The position numbers and the translations under genes were made by a program. The notes beneath the pieces are model-generated. The model did not search any database. It was not told the DNA's origin and saw only the letters and a list, made by a program, of their open reading frames with translations. A DNA stretch of 64,000 nucleotides from Streptomyces aculeolatus (GTDB lineage: Bacteria > Actinomycetota > Actinomycetes > Streptomycetales > Streptomycetaceae), in assembly GCF_020400605.1 (NCBI RefSeq), contig NZ_JAINRD010000013.1, positions 155,332 to 219,331 of the forward strand. Direction: 5' to 3'. Below, in pieces: positions 25,307 through 33,271 of this stretch. Positions within the stretch are counted from its first letter, which is position 1. Each line of letters begins with the position of its first letter.

Positions 25307-26235
25307 CAGGCGGTTACCTCCGTGGCGAGTAGGTCCCAGGCGAGCTGCCCGGCGCCCAGGCAGGCGGCGGCGTCTCCCAGCTCCGCCGGGACGATCTGGG
25401 GGGATGTCTGGAACGTGATGCGCGCCCGGACGGCGCGGGTGAGCGGTACGAACAGGGTGTCGCCGGCCTCGGCGAGGCCGCCGCCGACGACGATCCGGCG
25501 GGGGTCGAGCAGGGTGATGCCGGTGATCAGGCCGCCGGCCAGGGCGTCGACGGCGTCCTGCCAGACGGCCTCGGCCACCGGGTCGCCGGACTCGACGGCC
25601 TTGGCGCAGTCCGCGGCGGTCGCGCCGGGGTCGCCGCAGGCGGTGGCCCATGCCTCGCCGACCGCGGAGGCGGACGCCAGCCGCTCCAGGCAGCCGCGCT
25701 GCCCGCAGCCGCAGGGCGGCCCGTCGGGGCGGACGACGACGTGGCCGATCTCGCCGGAGCCGCCGTGGGCGCCGGGCTCGATGCGTCCTTCGATGCCGAT
25801 GGCGGCGGCGATGCCGGTGCCGAGCGCGATGAACAGGAACCGGTCCACATCCCGCGCCGCCCCGAGCCGGCCCTCCGCGAGCCCGCCGGTGCGCAGGTCG
25901 TGGCCGACGGCGACGGGGCAGGCCAGCCGCTCGCCGAGGAGGCGGCGAAACGGTACGTCACGCCAGCCGAGGTTCGCCGAGAACACCGCGACGCCCTCGG
26001 CGTCGTCCACGATCCCGGGCACCGCGACGCCGGCCGCGACGGCCGGTTCGCCGTACTTCTCCACGCCGGTGTCCCGCAGCTCGGCGGCGAAGTCCAGCAC
26101 GGCGGCGACGACGGCCTCGGCGCCCGCCTCGCGCGGGGTCGCCCGGCGCGACTCGTGGAGCAGCGCGCCGTCCGCCCCGACGAGGGCGGCTTTCATGCCG
26201 GTGCCGCCCACATCGAGGGCGATGACGTGTCTCAC
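25306..26235 (-). CDS. nagK: ROK-family N-acetylglucosamine kinase
   Basis: 309 aa, GTG start at 26235. ROK kinase: ATP motif ALDVGGTGMKAALVG at the N-terminus (about 6-20), catalytic VGHDLRTGGLAE, phosphate 2 loop FIALGTGIAAAIG, EIGHVVV, and the zinc-binding CGCGQRGCLE signature. No N-terminal HTH, so it is a sugar kinase and not a ROK repressor. In S. coelicolor the orthologous gene (SCO4285) phosphorylates GlcNAc next to nagA; GalNAc kinase (AgaK) is the alternative, given the downstream kinase/aldolase. A DasR-like site lies 29 bp upstream of the start. Confidence 0.9.
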   Translation of the reverse strand: MRHVIALDVGGTGMKAALVGADGALLHESRRATPREAGAEAVVAAVLDFAAELRDTGVEKYGEPAVAAGVAVPGIVDDAEGVAVFSANLGWRDVPFRRLLGERLACPVAVGHDLRTGGLAEGRLGAARDVDRFLFIALGTGIAAAIGIEGRIEPGAHGGSGEIGHVVVRPDGPPCGCGQRGCLERLASASAVGEAWATACGDPGATAADCAKAVESGDPVAEAVWQDAVDALAGGLITGITLLDPRRIVVGGGLAEAGDTLFVPLTRAVRARITFQTSPQIVPAELGDAAACLGAGQLAWDLLATEVTA

Positions 26236-26263
26236 GGGGGACAGTCTCGCCCGTAAAGAGGCG

Positions 26264-26279
26264 AGAGGTCTAGTCCAGT
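26264..26279. promoter_or_regulatory. DasR responsive element-like site of nagKA
   Basis: AGAGGTCTAGTCCAGT; 14 of 16 positions match the DasR consensus on the other strand (AGTGGTCTAGACCAGT). Placed in the nagK promoter region. Confidence 0.75.
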
Positions 26280-26355
26280 CGCGATGACGCGTCCGGTTTT
26301 CACCGGTATCCGGTTAAGTGCCCCTGCGGAACGCCCTCCGGCGCTGCCCGCCGAA

Positions 26356-26373
26356 CCGTCCGCGGCCGGACGG
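26356..26373 (-). terminator. Terminator hairpin after the SIS gene
   Basis: CCGTCCG-cggc-CGGACGG, a 7-bp stem immediately after the SIS-gene stop, separating it from the nagK promoter. Confidence 0.5.
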
Positions 26374-26375
26374 CC

Positions 26376-27314
26376 TCAGCGCAGGACGACGCTGCGCGTC
26401 AGGTTCCGGGGCCGGTCCGGGTCGTAGCCCTTCGCCTCCGCCACGGCCACCGCCAGCCGCTGCGCACGTACCAGGTCCGCCATCGGGTCGAGCCCCCGCG
26501 CCGTCGACCCCGCACTCAGGTGGCCGCCCACCCGGCCCACGTCCGCCGCCAGCCCCTCCGGCAGCTCGCCGAAGTGCCAGACCACGCGGCCGGGGCCGGT
26601 GATCGCCATCGGCCCGTGCCGGTACTCCATCGCCGGGTAGCTCTCCGTCCACGCCCCGGCCGCCTCGCGCATCTTCAGCGCAGCCTCCGCCGCGAGACCG
26701 CAGGTCCAGCCCCGGCCCAGGAACGTCCACTGCACCGCCGCCGCCAGCTCCGGCGGCAGCGGCTGCGTCACCGCCAGCTCCGCGTCCACGGCCGCGTCGG
26801 TGACGGGCTTCACACCCGCCGGCGGCTCCCCGTGCAGTTCGAGACCGGTGCGCAGCAGTGCCAGCGCCGTCGTCGCGAACCGGGTCTGGACCACCGACTC
26901 CTCGTCCGCGTACGCCAGCGTGACCAGCTCGTCCGCGACCGAGGCGACCGGGGTCCCGGCGTCCGCGGTGAGCGCGGTGGTCGCGGTTCCGGCGGCCTCG
27001 TCCCGTACCGCCGCCAGCAGGTCCAGCACCTCGGTCGTCGTCCCGGACCGCGTGATCGCCACCATCCGGTCGTACCGCCGACCGGCCGGGAACTCCGAGG
27101 CGGCGTAGGCGTCCGTGTGCCCCTGCCCGGCGGCCTCGCGCAGCGCGGCGTACGCCTGGGCCATGAACCACGAGGTGCCGCAGCCGACCACCGCGACCCT
27201 CTCCCCGGGCAGCGGCAGTCCGGGGACGGTCTCCGCCTCCTGCCGGGCTCGGCGCCAGCAGCTCGGCTGGGTGGCTATCTCGGCGGCGGTGCGGGACGGT
27301 TCGGCGGCTGCCAT
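26376..27314 (-). CDS. Double-SIS-domain sugar isomerase/deaminase (AgaS/NagB-II-like)
   Basis: 312 aa; ATG 27314 with GGAG nine bases upstream. Two SIS domains: the first has VAVVGCGTSWFMAQAYAAL and ITRSGTTTEVLDLL; the second WTFLGRGWTCGLAAEAALKM and PAMEYRHGPMAI, as in the isomerase half of GlmS and in AgaS. Such proteins deaminate/isomerise GlcN-6-P or GalN-6-P to fructose-6-P or tagatose-6-P. Together with nagK, nagA, the PfkB kinase and the aldolase it completes an amino-sugar pathway to triose phosphates. Divergent from a sugar-binding lipoprotein, with a DasR-like site in the gap. Confidence 0.85.
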   Translation of the reverse strand: MAAAEPSRTAAEIATQPSCWRRARQEAETVPGLPLPGERVAVVGCGTSWFMAQAYAALREAAGQGHTDAYAASEFPAGRRYDRMVAITRSGTTTEVLDLLAAVRDEAAGTATTALTADAGTPVASVADELVTLAYADEESVVQTRFATTALALLRTGLELHGEPPAGVKPVTDAAVDAELAVTQPLPPELAAAVQWTFLGRGWTCGLAAEAALKMREAAGAWTESYPAMEYRHGPMAITGPGRVVWHFGELPEGLAADVGRVGGHLSAGSTARGLDPMADLVRAQRLAVAVAEAKGYDPDRPRNLTRSVVLR

Positions 27315-27494
27315 GAGGTGCGGCTCCCTGGTTGTGCGCGGGTACGTTCTGCGCCATGCGCGTCGTTGCGATCGTGCGCGATTTCGTGCTGTTCCGCGAC
27401 CGTTGATGTGCGGTTCAGCTCGCCGCCTCCCTATCAGCCCGGTACCCCGTGCGGCAATGGCAGGAAGGGGAGGTGGTTACGGAAGTGATATCCA

Positions 27495-27510
27495 TCTGGT
27501 GTAGACCTGG
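27495..27510. promoter_or_regulatory. DasR responsive element-like site in the divergent promoter
   Basis: TCTGGTGTAGACCTGG: core TGGTGTAGACC differs at one base from TGGTCTAGACC. About 60 bp before the binding-protein start and 180 bp before the SIS start, so it could control both. Confidence 0.5.
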
Positions 27511-27570
27511 GAGGGGCGTTCCGGTCAGACTCGCCCCCTCAGATGATTCTGTACGAGGTGGGCTAAAGCT

Positions 27571-28851
27571 GTGCAGCGGCGTGGATTTCTGAAGGCGGCA
27601 GCCGGTGCCGCGGGAGCGGCGGCCCTACCGCTGAGCGCGTGCGGGGACGGCAGCGGCGGCGGCGATGTCACGCTGAAGCTGGTGGCCGCGGAGTACGGCA
27701 CGGGCGAGTCCGACACCGCCCGGCGCTACTGGGAGCAGCTGGCGGCGAAGTTCTCCAACGACACCCCGGGCATCTCGATCGACATCGAGATCATCCCGTG
27801 GGAGGACATCGACGCCAAGGTCGACAAGATGGTCAAGGACGGCAATCCGCCGGACATCGCGCAGATGGGCCCGTACGCGGAGTACAGCTCCCGCGACATG
27901 CTCTACAGCACCGACCAGTTGCTCTCGATCCCCACCCAGGCCAACTTCGTGCCCAGCCTCGCCGCCGCCGGCGAGGTCAACCGCGTCCAGTACGGCATGC
28001 CGTTCGTCTCCAGCTCGCGGCTGCTCTTCTACAACAAGTCGCTTTTCGAGGCCGCCGGCCTGGAGACCGACCCCGAGGACGCGCCCAAGGACTGGGACGA
28101 GCTGCTCGACGTCGCGCAGGCGCTCAAGGACTCCGGCGTGAAGGTCCCGTATGCGCTCCCGCTCGGGCCCGAGGAGGCCCAGGGCGAGACGCTGATGTGG
28201 ATGATCAGCGGCGGCGGCGCGTACACGGACGACGTCGGCAGCTACACGATCGACTCCGAGCAGAACATCCACACCTTCAACTGGATACGCGACAACCTCG
28301 TCGGCGCCGGCCTCACCTACGCCGCGCCGTCCGAGACCAACAGGCGCACCGCGTTCGCCGACTTCGTCAAGGGCGACGTCGGCATGATCTTCGGCCACCC
28401 GACGCTGATGCAGGACCTTCGGCGGGAGAAGGTCGACTTCGGCATCGCCCTGAAGCTGCCCGGCCGCGACGGGCCCTCGGAGTCGACGATGGGCGTCGCC
28501 GACTGGATCATGGCGTTCAAGGCCAACGGCCACCGCTCCGAGATCGGCAAGTTCCTCGACGTCCTCTTCGACGACACCAACGTGCTGAAGTTCGCGCAGC
28601 GCTACGACCTGCTGCCGACGACCGTCTCCGGCGTGGACAAGCTGAGCCAGGGCCGCAAGGACCTCCAGCCGTTCCTCGACCAGTTGCAGAGCGCCGTGTT
28701 CTACCCGGACAACAAGACGTCGTGGGCGCGGGTGAACGCGGAGCTGAAGAAGCAGATAGGCAAGGCGGCCGAGTCGGGCGGCGAGCCGCCGGAGCGGGTG
28801 CTGACGAACCTCCAGAGCATCGCCGAGTCCGCGTCCTCGACGGAGGAGTGA
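27571..28851 (+). CDS. ABC sugar-binding lipoprotein, orphan
   Basis: 426 aa, GTG start with GAGGTGGG upstream. The RRGFLKAAAGAAGAAALPLSAC leader is split by an RR (possible Tat) and ends in lipobox LSAC, so the protein is exported and lipid-anchored. Family 1 solute-binding protein: PPDIAQMGPYAEYSSRDML, GMPFVSSSRLLFYNKSLFE, KDWDELLDVAQAL, MGVADWIMAFKA. No permease or ATPase genes adjoin it, so it must use a transporter encoded elsewhere. The DasR-like site and the nag neighbours suggest an amino-sugar ligand. Orthologous position to S. coelicolor SCO4286. Confidence 0.88.
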   Translation: MQRRGFLKAAAGAAGAAALPLSACGDGSGGGDVTLKLVAAEYGTGESDTARRYWEQLAAKFSNDTPGISIDIEIIPWEDIDAKVDKMVKDGNPPDIAQMGPYAEYSSRDMLYSTDQLLSIPTQANFVPSLAAAGEVNRVQYGMPFVSSSRLLFYNKSLFEAAGLETDPEDAPKDWDELLDVAQALKDSGVKVPYALPLGPEEAQGETLMWMISGGGAYTDDVGSYTIDSEQNIHTFNWIRDNLVGAGLTYAAPSETNRRTAFADFVKGDVGMIFGHPTLMQDLRREKVDFGIALKLPGRDGPSESTMGVADWIMAFKANGHRSEIGKFLDVLFDDTNVLKFAQRYDLLPTTVSGVDKLSQGRKDLQPFLDQLQSAVFYPDNKTSWARVNAELKKQIGKAAESGGEPPERVLTNLQSIAESASSTEE

Positions 28852-28880
28852 CCGCGGCCGCACGCCGGCACACCCTCCCG

Positions 28881-28958
28881 CCCGTACGCCCCTCTCGCCC
28901 GTACGCCCCTCTCGCCCGTACGACCCTTCTCGGCCGTACGACCCTTCTCGGCCGTACG
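28881..28958. repeat. Short tandem repeat
   Basis: About four to five imperfect copies of a 17-18 bp unit, CCCGTACGCCCCTCTCG then CCGTACGACCCTTCTCG, in the gap between the binding-protein gene and the DUF3263 gene. Looks like a non-coding VNTR. Confidence 0.75.
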
Positions 28959-28972
28959 CACCGCCCGGGCGC

Positions 28973-29212
28973 TCAGCCCTCCCGGGCGTCGCGGCGGGCC
29001 TGCCGGACGCGCCGCAGACGGTTGACCGTCACCGGGTCGTGCTCCTGCGCGCGGGGGTCGTCCAGCAGCGCGTTGAGAAGCTGGTAGTACCGCGTCGGGG
29101 AGAGCCCCAGCCGCTCCCGGATCGCCCGCTCCTTCGCGCCCGGACCCGGCCACGCGCGCTTCTCCAGCGCGAGGACGGCCAAGTCCCGCTCGGTCAGCGC
29201 ACCCTCCGACAT
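28973..29212 (-). CDS. DUF3263 small helix-turn-helix-like protein
   Basis: 79 aa from ATG 29212. The sequence LTERDLAVLALEKRAWPGPG, KERAIRERLGLSPTRYYQLL, NALLDDPRAQEHDPVTVNRL matches the actinobacterial DUF3263 family. The middle part (IRERLGLSPTRYYQLLNALL) looks like a helix-turn-helix, so a small DNA-binding protein is likely, but no function is established. Divergent from otsB with 37 bp between starts, a conserved arrangement in Streptomyces. Confidence 0.88.
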   Translation of the reverse strand: MSEGALTERDLAVLALEKRAWPGPGAKERAIRERLGLSPTRYYQLLNALLDDPRAQEHDPVTVNRLRRVRQARRDAREG

Positions 29213-29249
29213 ACCCTGCACGTTACCGCGGCCCGGTAGGGTCCTGGGC

Positions 29250-30110
29250 ATGGGCAGCACCCACGCAGCACAGCTCCCCGTTCCGCGTACCGAGGCGGGC
29301 CGCGCCGGCCTCGCGGCGCTCCTCGCCGACCCGGAACAGGCCCTCGTCGCCTTCGACTTCGACGGCACCCTCGCCCCCATCGTCCCCGACCCCGATTCCG
29401 CGCGCGCCCACCCCGGCGCCGTACCCGCGCTGGCCCGGGTCGCGCCGCGCGTCGGGACCGTCGCCGTCATCACCGGCCGGCCCGCCGCGGTGGCCGTACG
29501 GTACGGCGGCTTCGCCGGCGTACCGGGCCTGGCGCACCTGCGCGTCCTCGGCCACTACGGCGACGAGCAGTGGGACGCCGCCACCGGCACCCTGCGCGCC
29601 CCTGACCCGCACCCCGGCGTGGCGGCGGTGCAGGCCGAACTGCCGGGCGTGCTGGAGGCGGCCGGCTCCTGGCGGGGCACGTGGATCGAGGACAAGGGCC
29701 GCGCCGTCGCCGTCCACACCCGCCGCGCGGACGACCCCGCCGAGGCCGCCGACGCGCTGCGCAAGCCGCTGGACGACCTGGCGACGGCCCACGGCCTCGT
29801 CGTCGAGCCGGGCCGCTTCGTCCTCGAACTCCGCCCCCCGGGTATGGACAAGGGCCGCGCCCTCACCGCCCTGACCCGCGAGACGGGCGCCCGCACCGTC
29901 CTCTACGCCGGCGACGACCTCGGCGACCTCGCGGCCTACGACGCCGTGGACGCGCTCCGCCCCGAGGGCGTGGCGGGCCTGCTGGTATGCAGCGCGGCGA
30001 CGACGGGCGAGGGCGCCGACGCGCTCGCGGACCGCGCGGACCTGACGGTCGACGGACCGGAGGGCGTGGTGGACCTCCTGACGTCCCTGGCCACGGCCCT
30101 GAACGCCTGA
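29250..30110 (+). CDS. otsB: Trehalose-6-phosphate phosphatase
   Basis: 286 aa. HAD phosphatase: nucleophile motif FDFDGTLAPIVPDP (about 34-47), motif II VAVITGRPAAVAV, GHYGDEQWD, Lys motif GMDKGRALTAL, and acidic motif IV LYAGDDLGDLAAYDAV. Removes phosphate from trehalose-6-phosphate made by OtsA, whose gene is 1.6 kb to the right on the other strand. Length is typical for bacterial OtsB. Confidence 0.92.
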   Translation: MGSTHAAQLPVPRTEAGRAGLAALLADPEQALVAFDFDGTLAPIVPDPDSARAHPGAVPALARVAPRVGTVAVITGRPAAVAVRYGGFAGVPGLAHLRVLGHYGDEQWDAATGTLRAPDPHPGVAAVQAELPGVLEAAGSWRGTWIEDKGRAVAVHTRRADDPAEAADALRKPLDDLATAHGLVVEPGRFVLELRPPGMDKGRALTALTRETGARTVLYAGDDLGDLAAYDAVDALRPEGVAGLLVCSAATTGEGADALADRADLTVDGPEGVVDLLTSLATALNA

Positions 30111-30167
30111 CCCCACCCGCCCCCGGCCGCCGGGCCCGCCCGCAGTCGGCGCCGCACGGTCGTCCCC

Positions 30168-31028
30168 TCAGTCGGACAGCCGGCGCAGGAAGTCCCGTAT
30201 CAGCCCGGCGCTCTGCGCGAACCGGGTCGTCAGCGGGAAGTGGCCGGCGTCCAGCAACTGCACCTGCGCGTCCTTCGCGTCCCGGGCGAAGGCCCGCGCC
30301 CCGTCGGCCCCGAAGATCTCGTCGTGCCGGCCCCAGGCGGCGAGCACCGGCGGCTGGTGCACCCGCAGGTACTCCTGCCAGTCGGCGTACCGGCCGGGGT
30401 TCGAGCCGTAGTCGAGGAACAGGTCGAGCTGGATCTCCTGGTTGCCCGGCCGGTCCAGCAGGGCCTGGTCGTGCACCTCCAGCGCCGGGTCGACCAGCGA
30501 GGTGTCCGGGACGCCGTGGCTGTACTGCCAGTGCGTGGCGTCCGGGGTGAGGAGCGAGCGGAGCGCCTCGCGGTTGGCGGGTGTGGGGTCGGCCCAGTAG
30601 GCCCGCAGCGGGGTCCAGAAGGGGGTGAAGCCCTCGTCGTACGCATTGCCGTTCTGGCTGACGATGCCCGTGATGCGCTCGGGGTGGCGCAGGGCGAGGC
30701 GGAAGCCGACCGGGGAGCCGTAGTCGTGGATGTAGATCGCGTAGCGCGCGACGCCGAGCTGGTCGAGCAGCTTGTCGACGACGTCCGCGAGGTGGTCGAA
30801 GGTGTACGCCCACTCGTCGGCCGGCGGCGCGGAGCTGAGCCCGAAGCCGGGGTAGTCGGGGGCGATCAGGCGGAACTCGTCGGACAGCTCCTCCATCAGC
30901 GGCGCGAAGCCCACGGACGAGGTCGGGAAGCCGTGCAGCAGCACGAGCGCCGGCGCGCCGGGGTCGCCCGCCTCCCGGTAGAAGACGTCGAGGCCGTCGA
31001 TACGGGCGGTGCGGTGGCGTACGGTCAT
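30168..31028 (-). CDS. Alpha/beta hydrolase, haloalkane dehalogenase/epoxide hydrolase-like
   Basis: 286 aa from ATG 31028. Oxyanion motif LLHGFPTSS (about 33-41), nucleophile elbow YIHDYGSPVGFRLA, where Asp sits at the nucleophile position as in haloalkane dehalogenases and epoxide hydrolases, acid in AAWGRHDEIFG and His in LLDAGHFPL. A cap domain lies between. The substrate is unknown. Its promoter region (31029-31132) contains direct repeats and is shared with a CGNR-type regulator encoded divergently, which probably represses it. Confidence 0.85.
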   Translation of the reverse strand: MTVRHRTARIDGLDVFYREAGDPGAPALVLLHGFPTSSVGFAPLMEELSDEFRLIAPDYPGFGLSSAPPADEWAYTFDHLADVVDKLLDQLGVARYAIYIHDYGSPVGFRLALRHPERITGIVSQNGNAYDEGFTPFWTPLRAYWADPTPANREALRSLLTPDATHWQYSHGVPDTSLVDPALEVHDQALLDRPGNQEIQLDLFLDYGSNPGRYADWQEYLRVHQPPVLAAWGRHDEIFGADGARAFARDAKDAQVQLLDAGHFPLTTRFAQSAGLIRDFLRRLSD

Positions 31029-31054
31029 GGCGGGCTCCAACCATCAAAATGGAT

Positions 31055-31122
31055 TTGAACGGTTACGACGGGAAGAACGTAACCCGCCCCCGCCAACCTG
31101 TCAAGCCGACTTGAACGGTTAC
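31055..31122. promoter_or_regulatory. Divergent promoters with direct-repeat operators
   Basis: Two exact TTGAACGGTTAC repeats (31055-31066, 31111-31122). For the leftward gene, TTGACA and TACGTT occur with a 17-bp spacer on the minus strand within 31076-31104. For the rightward gene, TACACT (31120-31125) lies eight bases before the ATG, suggesting a leaderless mRNA. Each promoter overlaps or adjoins one repeat, so these are probable binding sites for the CGNR protein. Confidence 0.65.
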
Positions 31123-31132
31123 ACTGGCCCGT

Positions 31133-31654
31133 ATGACGCGACCGCTGACCGGCGAACCGCTGGCCCTGGACCTGGTGAACACCTGGTGGATCGACCAGGG
31201 AAGCCCCGTCGACTTCTTCTACGAGCCCGACGGCGTGGGCCGCTGGCTCGGCGAGCACGGCCTGTCCGGTCACGCGGCCGACGCCCCCGCTCCCGCCGCC
31301 GTGCGCGAGCCGCTCACCGCCGCCCGCGCCGCCCTGCGCGCCGCCCTCGACGGGGACGAGCAGCCGCTCGACGAGATCCTGGCCCACGGCTCCCGCCGCC
31401 CCCTGCTGCGCGACGGCCGGGCCACCTCGGAGGTCGTCGTGGACGACCCCGCGTGGCTGCCGGCCTGGGTCGCCGCGGCCGATCTGGTCCGGCTCTTCGA
31501 GGAGCACCCGGAGCGGGTCCGCGGCTGTGCGAACCCCGAGTGCGTGCTGTGGTTCTACGACACGAGCAAGAACGGCCGCCGCCGCTGGTGCTCCATGGAG
31601 GGCTGCGGGAACCGCGCCAAAGCGGCCCGCTTCCAGGAGCGCCACCGCCACTGA
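31133..31654 (+). CDS. CGNR zinc-finger (ABATE domain) putative regulator
   Basis: 173 aa, probably leaderless. N-terminal ABATE-like domain starts EPLALDLVNTWW (the usual LxLDxVNT signature), followed by helices around VREPLTAARAALRAAL. The C-terminal CGNR zinc finger is intact: CANPECVLWFYDTSKNGRRR and WCSMEGCGNRAKAARF (Cys in C-x4-C ... C-x4-C). These stress-linked proteins are presumed DNA-binding regulators. It faces the hydrolase gene across two TTGAACGGTTAC repeats, the natural candidate operators. Confidence 0.88.
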   Translation: MTRPLTGEPLALDLVNTWWIDQGSPVDFFYEPDGVGRWLGEHGLSGHAADAPAPAAVREPLTAARAALRAALDGDEQPLDEILAHGSRRPLLRDGRATSEVVVDDPAWLPAWVAAADLVRLFEEHPERVRGCANPECVLWFYDTSKNGRRRWCSMEGCGNRAKAARFQERHRH

Positions 31655-31703
31655 GGGGGGAGCGCGGGACGTACCGCGCGGGCCGCCCGCCCCCGCGGGC
31701 CGC

Positions 31704-33104
31704 CTAGCGCCGCAGTGCGTCCAACTGCGCGAGGAACCACGCCTGCGGCGGCAGCGCGGTCGCCGCCGCCGCCAGCCGCTTCGTCCGCCGGGCGCGCTCG
31801 TCGCGGGGCATCGACAGCGCCGCGTGGAGCGCGTCCGCCGTGGCCTCCACGTCGTACGGGTGCACCACGAGCGCGTCCTCGCCGAGGTCGGCGTACGCGC
31901 CCGCCTCCCGCGACAGCACCAGCGCGCAGCCGTCGTCCGAGACCACCGGGATCTCCTTCGCGACCAGGTTCATCCCGTCCCGCAGCGGATTGACCAGCGC
32001 CACGTCCGCCAGCCGGTACGCGGCGAGCGAGCGGGCGAAGTCGTCCTCGACGTGCAGCACGACGGGCTGCCAGCCGTCCGTCCCGTACGCCTCGTTGATC
32101 TCCGCGGCGAGGCGGCGCACCTCGGCGGTGTAGTCCCGGTACACCGCCAGGTCCTGCCGCGACGGATACGCGAACGCCAGCTTCACCACCCGCCCGTGCC
32201 ACTCCGGCCGCCGCTCCAGCAGCCGCCGGTACGCGAGCAGCCCGCGGACGATGTTCTTCGACAACTCGGTGCGGTCCACGCGCGCGACAACGGCGCGGTC
32301 CGTACCGCCGATCTGCTCCCGCAGGGCCGCCATCCGCTCGGCCACGTCCGGCCGCCGGGACCGCTCGTGCAGGAACCCGGCGTCGGCGCCGAGGGCGTGC
32401 ACGTCGACCTGCGTGGTCCGCGCGCGCTCCGCGTCCTCGCCGAGGACGTCGCGGCAGCAGGCGACGAACGCGTCTGCCCAGCGCCGGGTGTGGAAGCCGA
32501 CGCGGTCGGCGCCGAGCAGCCCGCGCAGCAGGGCGGCGGCGATGTCGTCGGGAAGGAGCCGGAAGTAGTCCGGCGGCGCCCAGGGGGTGTGGGTGAAGTG
32601 GGAGATGCGCAGGTCGGGGCGGGCCTCGCGGAGCATGCCGGGCACGAGGCAGAGGTGGTAGTCCTGCACGAGCACCGCCGCGCCCTCGTCGGCACCCTCG
32701 GCGAGGGCGTCGGCGAAGGTGCGGTTGTACGTCTCGTAGGCGGCCCACTGGCGGCGGAACCCGGCGTCGAACACGGGGGAGACGGGGATGTCGTAGAGCA
32801 TGTGGTGGACGAACCACAGGACGGAGTTCGCGACGCCGTTGTACGCGTCGTGGAAGACGTCCGGGTCGATGCCGAGCATCCGCACGCCCGGCTCGGCCAC
32901 GCCCTGCCGCACGGCCTCCCGGTCCCCGTCACCGAGCGCCGCACACACCCACAGCGCCCCGGCGTCGGGCCCCACGGCACTGAGCCCGGACACGAGCCCG
33001 CCGCCGCCGCGCTTGGCGGCGAGCGCACCGTCGTCGCCGACGGCGTACGAGACGGGCCCGCGGTTCGACGCGACGAGCAGGGGGGCACCGGAGGACGCGA
33101 CCAT
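31704..33104 (-). CDS. otsA: Trehalose-6-phosphate synthase
   Basis: 466 aa, GT20 family. N-terminal SNRGPVSYAVGDDGALAAKRGGGGLVSG split over the UDP/GDP-glucose loop (RGGGGLVSG), VQDYHLCLVPGML, HFTHTPWAPPDYF, VARVDRTELSKNIVRGLLAY, and C-terminal ALVNPLRDGMNLVAKE that binds the nucleotide. It joins a nucleotide-linked glucose and glucose-6-P to make trehalose-6-P. otsB lies nearby, so the classic OtsAB route is present. Confidence 0.92.
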   Translation of the reverse strand: MVASSGAPLLVASNRGPVSYAVGDDGALAAKRGGGGLVSGLSAVGPDAGALWVCAALGDGDREAVRQGVAEPGVRMLGIDPDVFHDAYNGVANSVLWFVHHMLYDIPVSPVFDAGFRRQWAAYETYNRTFADALAEGADEGAAVLVQDYHLCLVPGMLREARPDLRISHFTHTPWAPPDYFRLLPDDIAAALLRGLLGADRVGFHTRRWADAFVACCRDVLGEDAERARTTQVDVHALGADAGFLHERSRRPDVAERMAALREQIGGTDRAVVARVDRTELSKNIVRGLLAYRRLLERRPEWHGRVVKLAFAYPSRQDLAVYRDYTAEVRRLAAEINEAYGTDGWQPVVLHVEDDFARSLAAYRLADVALVNPLRDGMNLVAKEIPVVSDDGCALVLSREAGAYADLGEDALVVHPYDVEATADALHAALSMPRDERARRTKRLAAAATALPPQAWFLAQLDALRR

Positions 33105-33271
33105 GCGCCGAGCCTAGCCACGCCGGCCCCCGCCGAAACGCAACCAGCGTGGCGTGGCCGAGACAGATGGGACGCGAGGGCTCCGGGAGCCGGGGTCCGG
33201 GGCGAAGACCCGGTCCCGGGAAGAGGCGGGTTCGGGGAAACCCTGCTCCGGTATGGCCCGCCCGGCGAGGG

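Noticed and set aside
28881..28958. CRISPR-like short repeats
   Set aside because: Units are contiguous without spacers, degenerate, and there are no cas genes.
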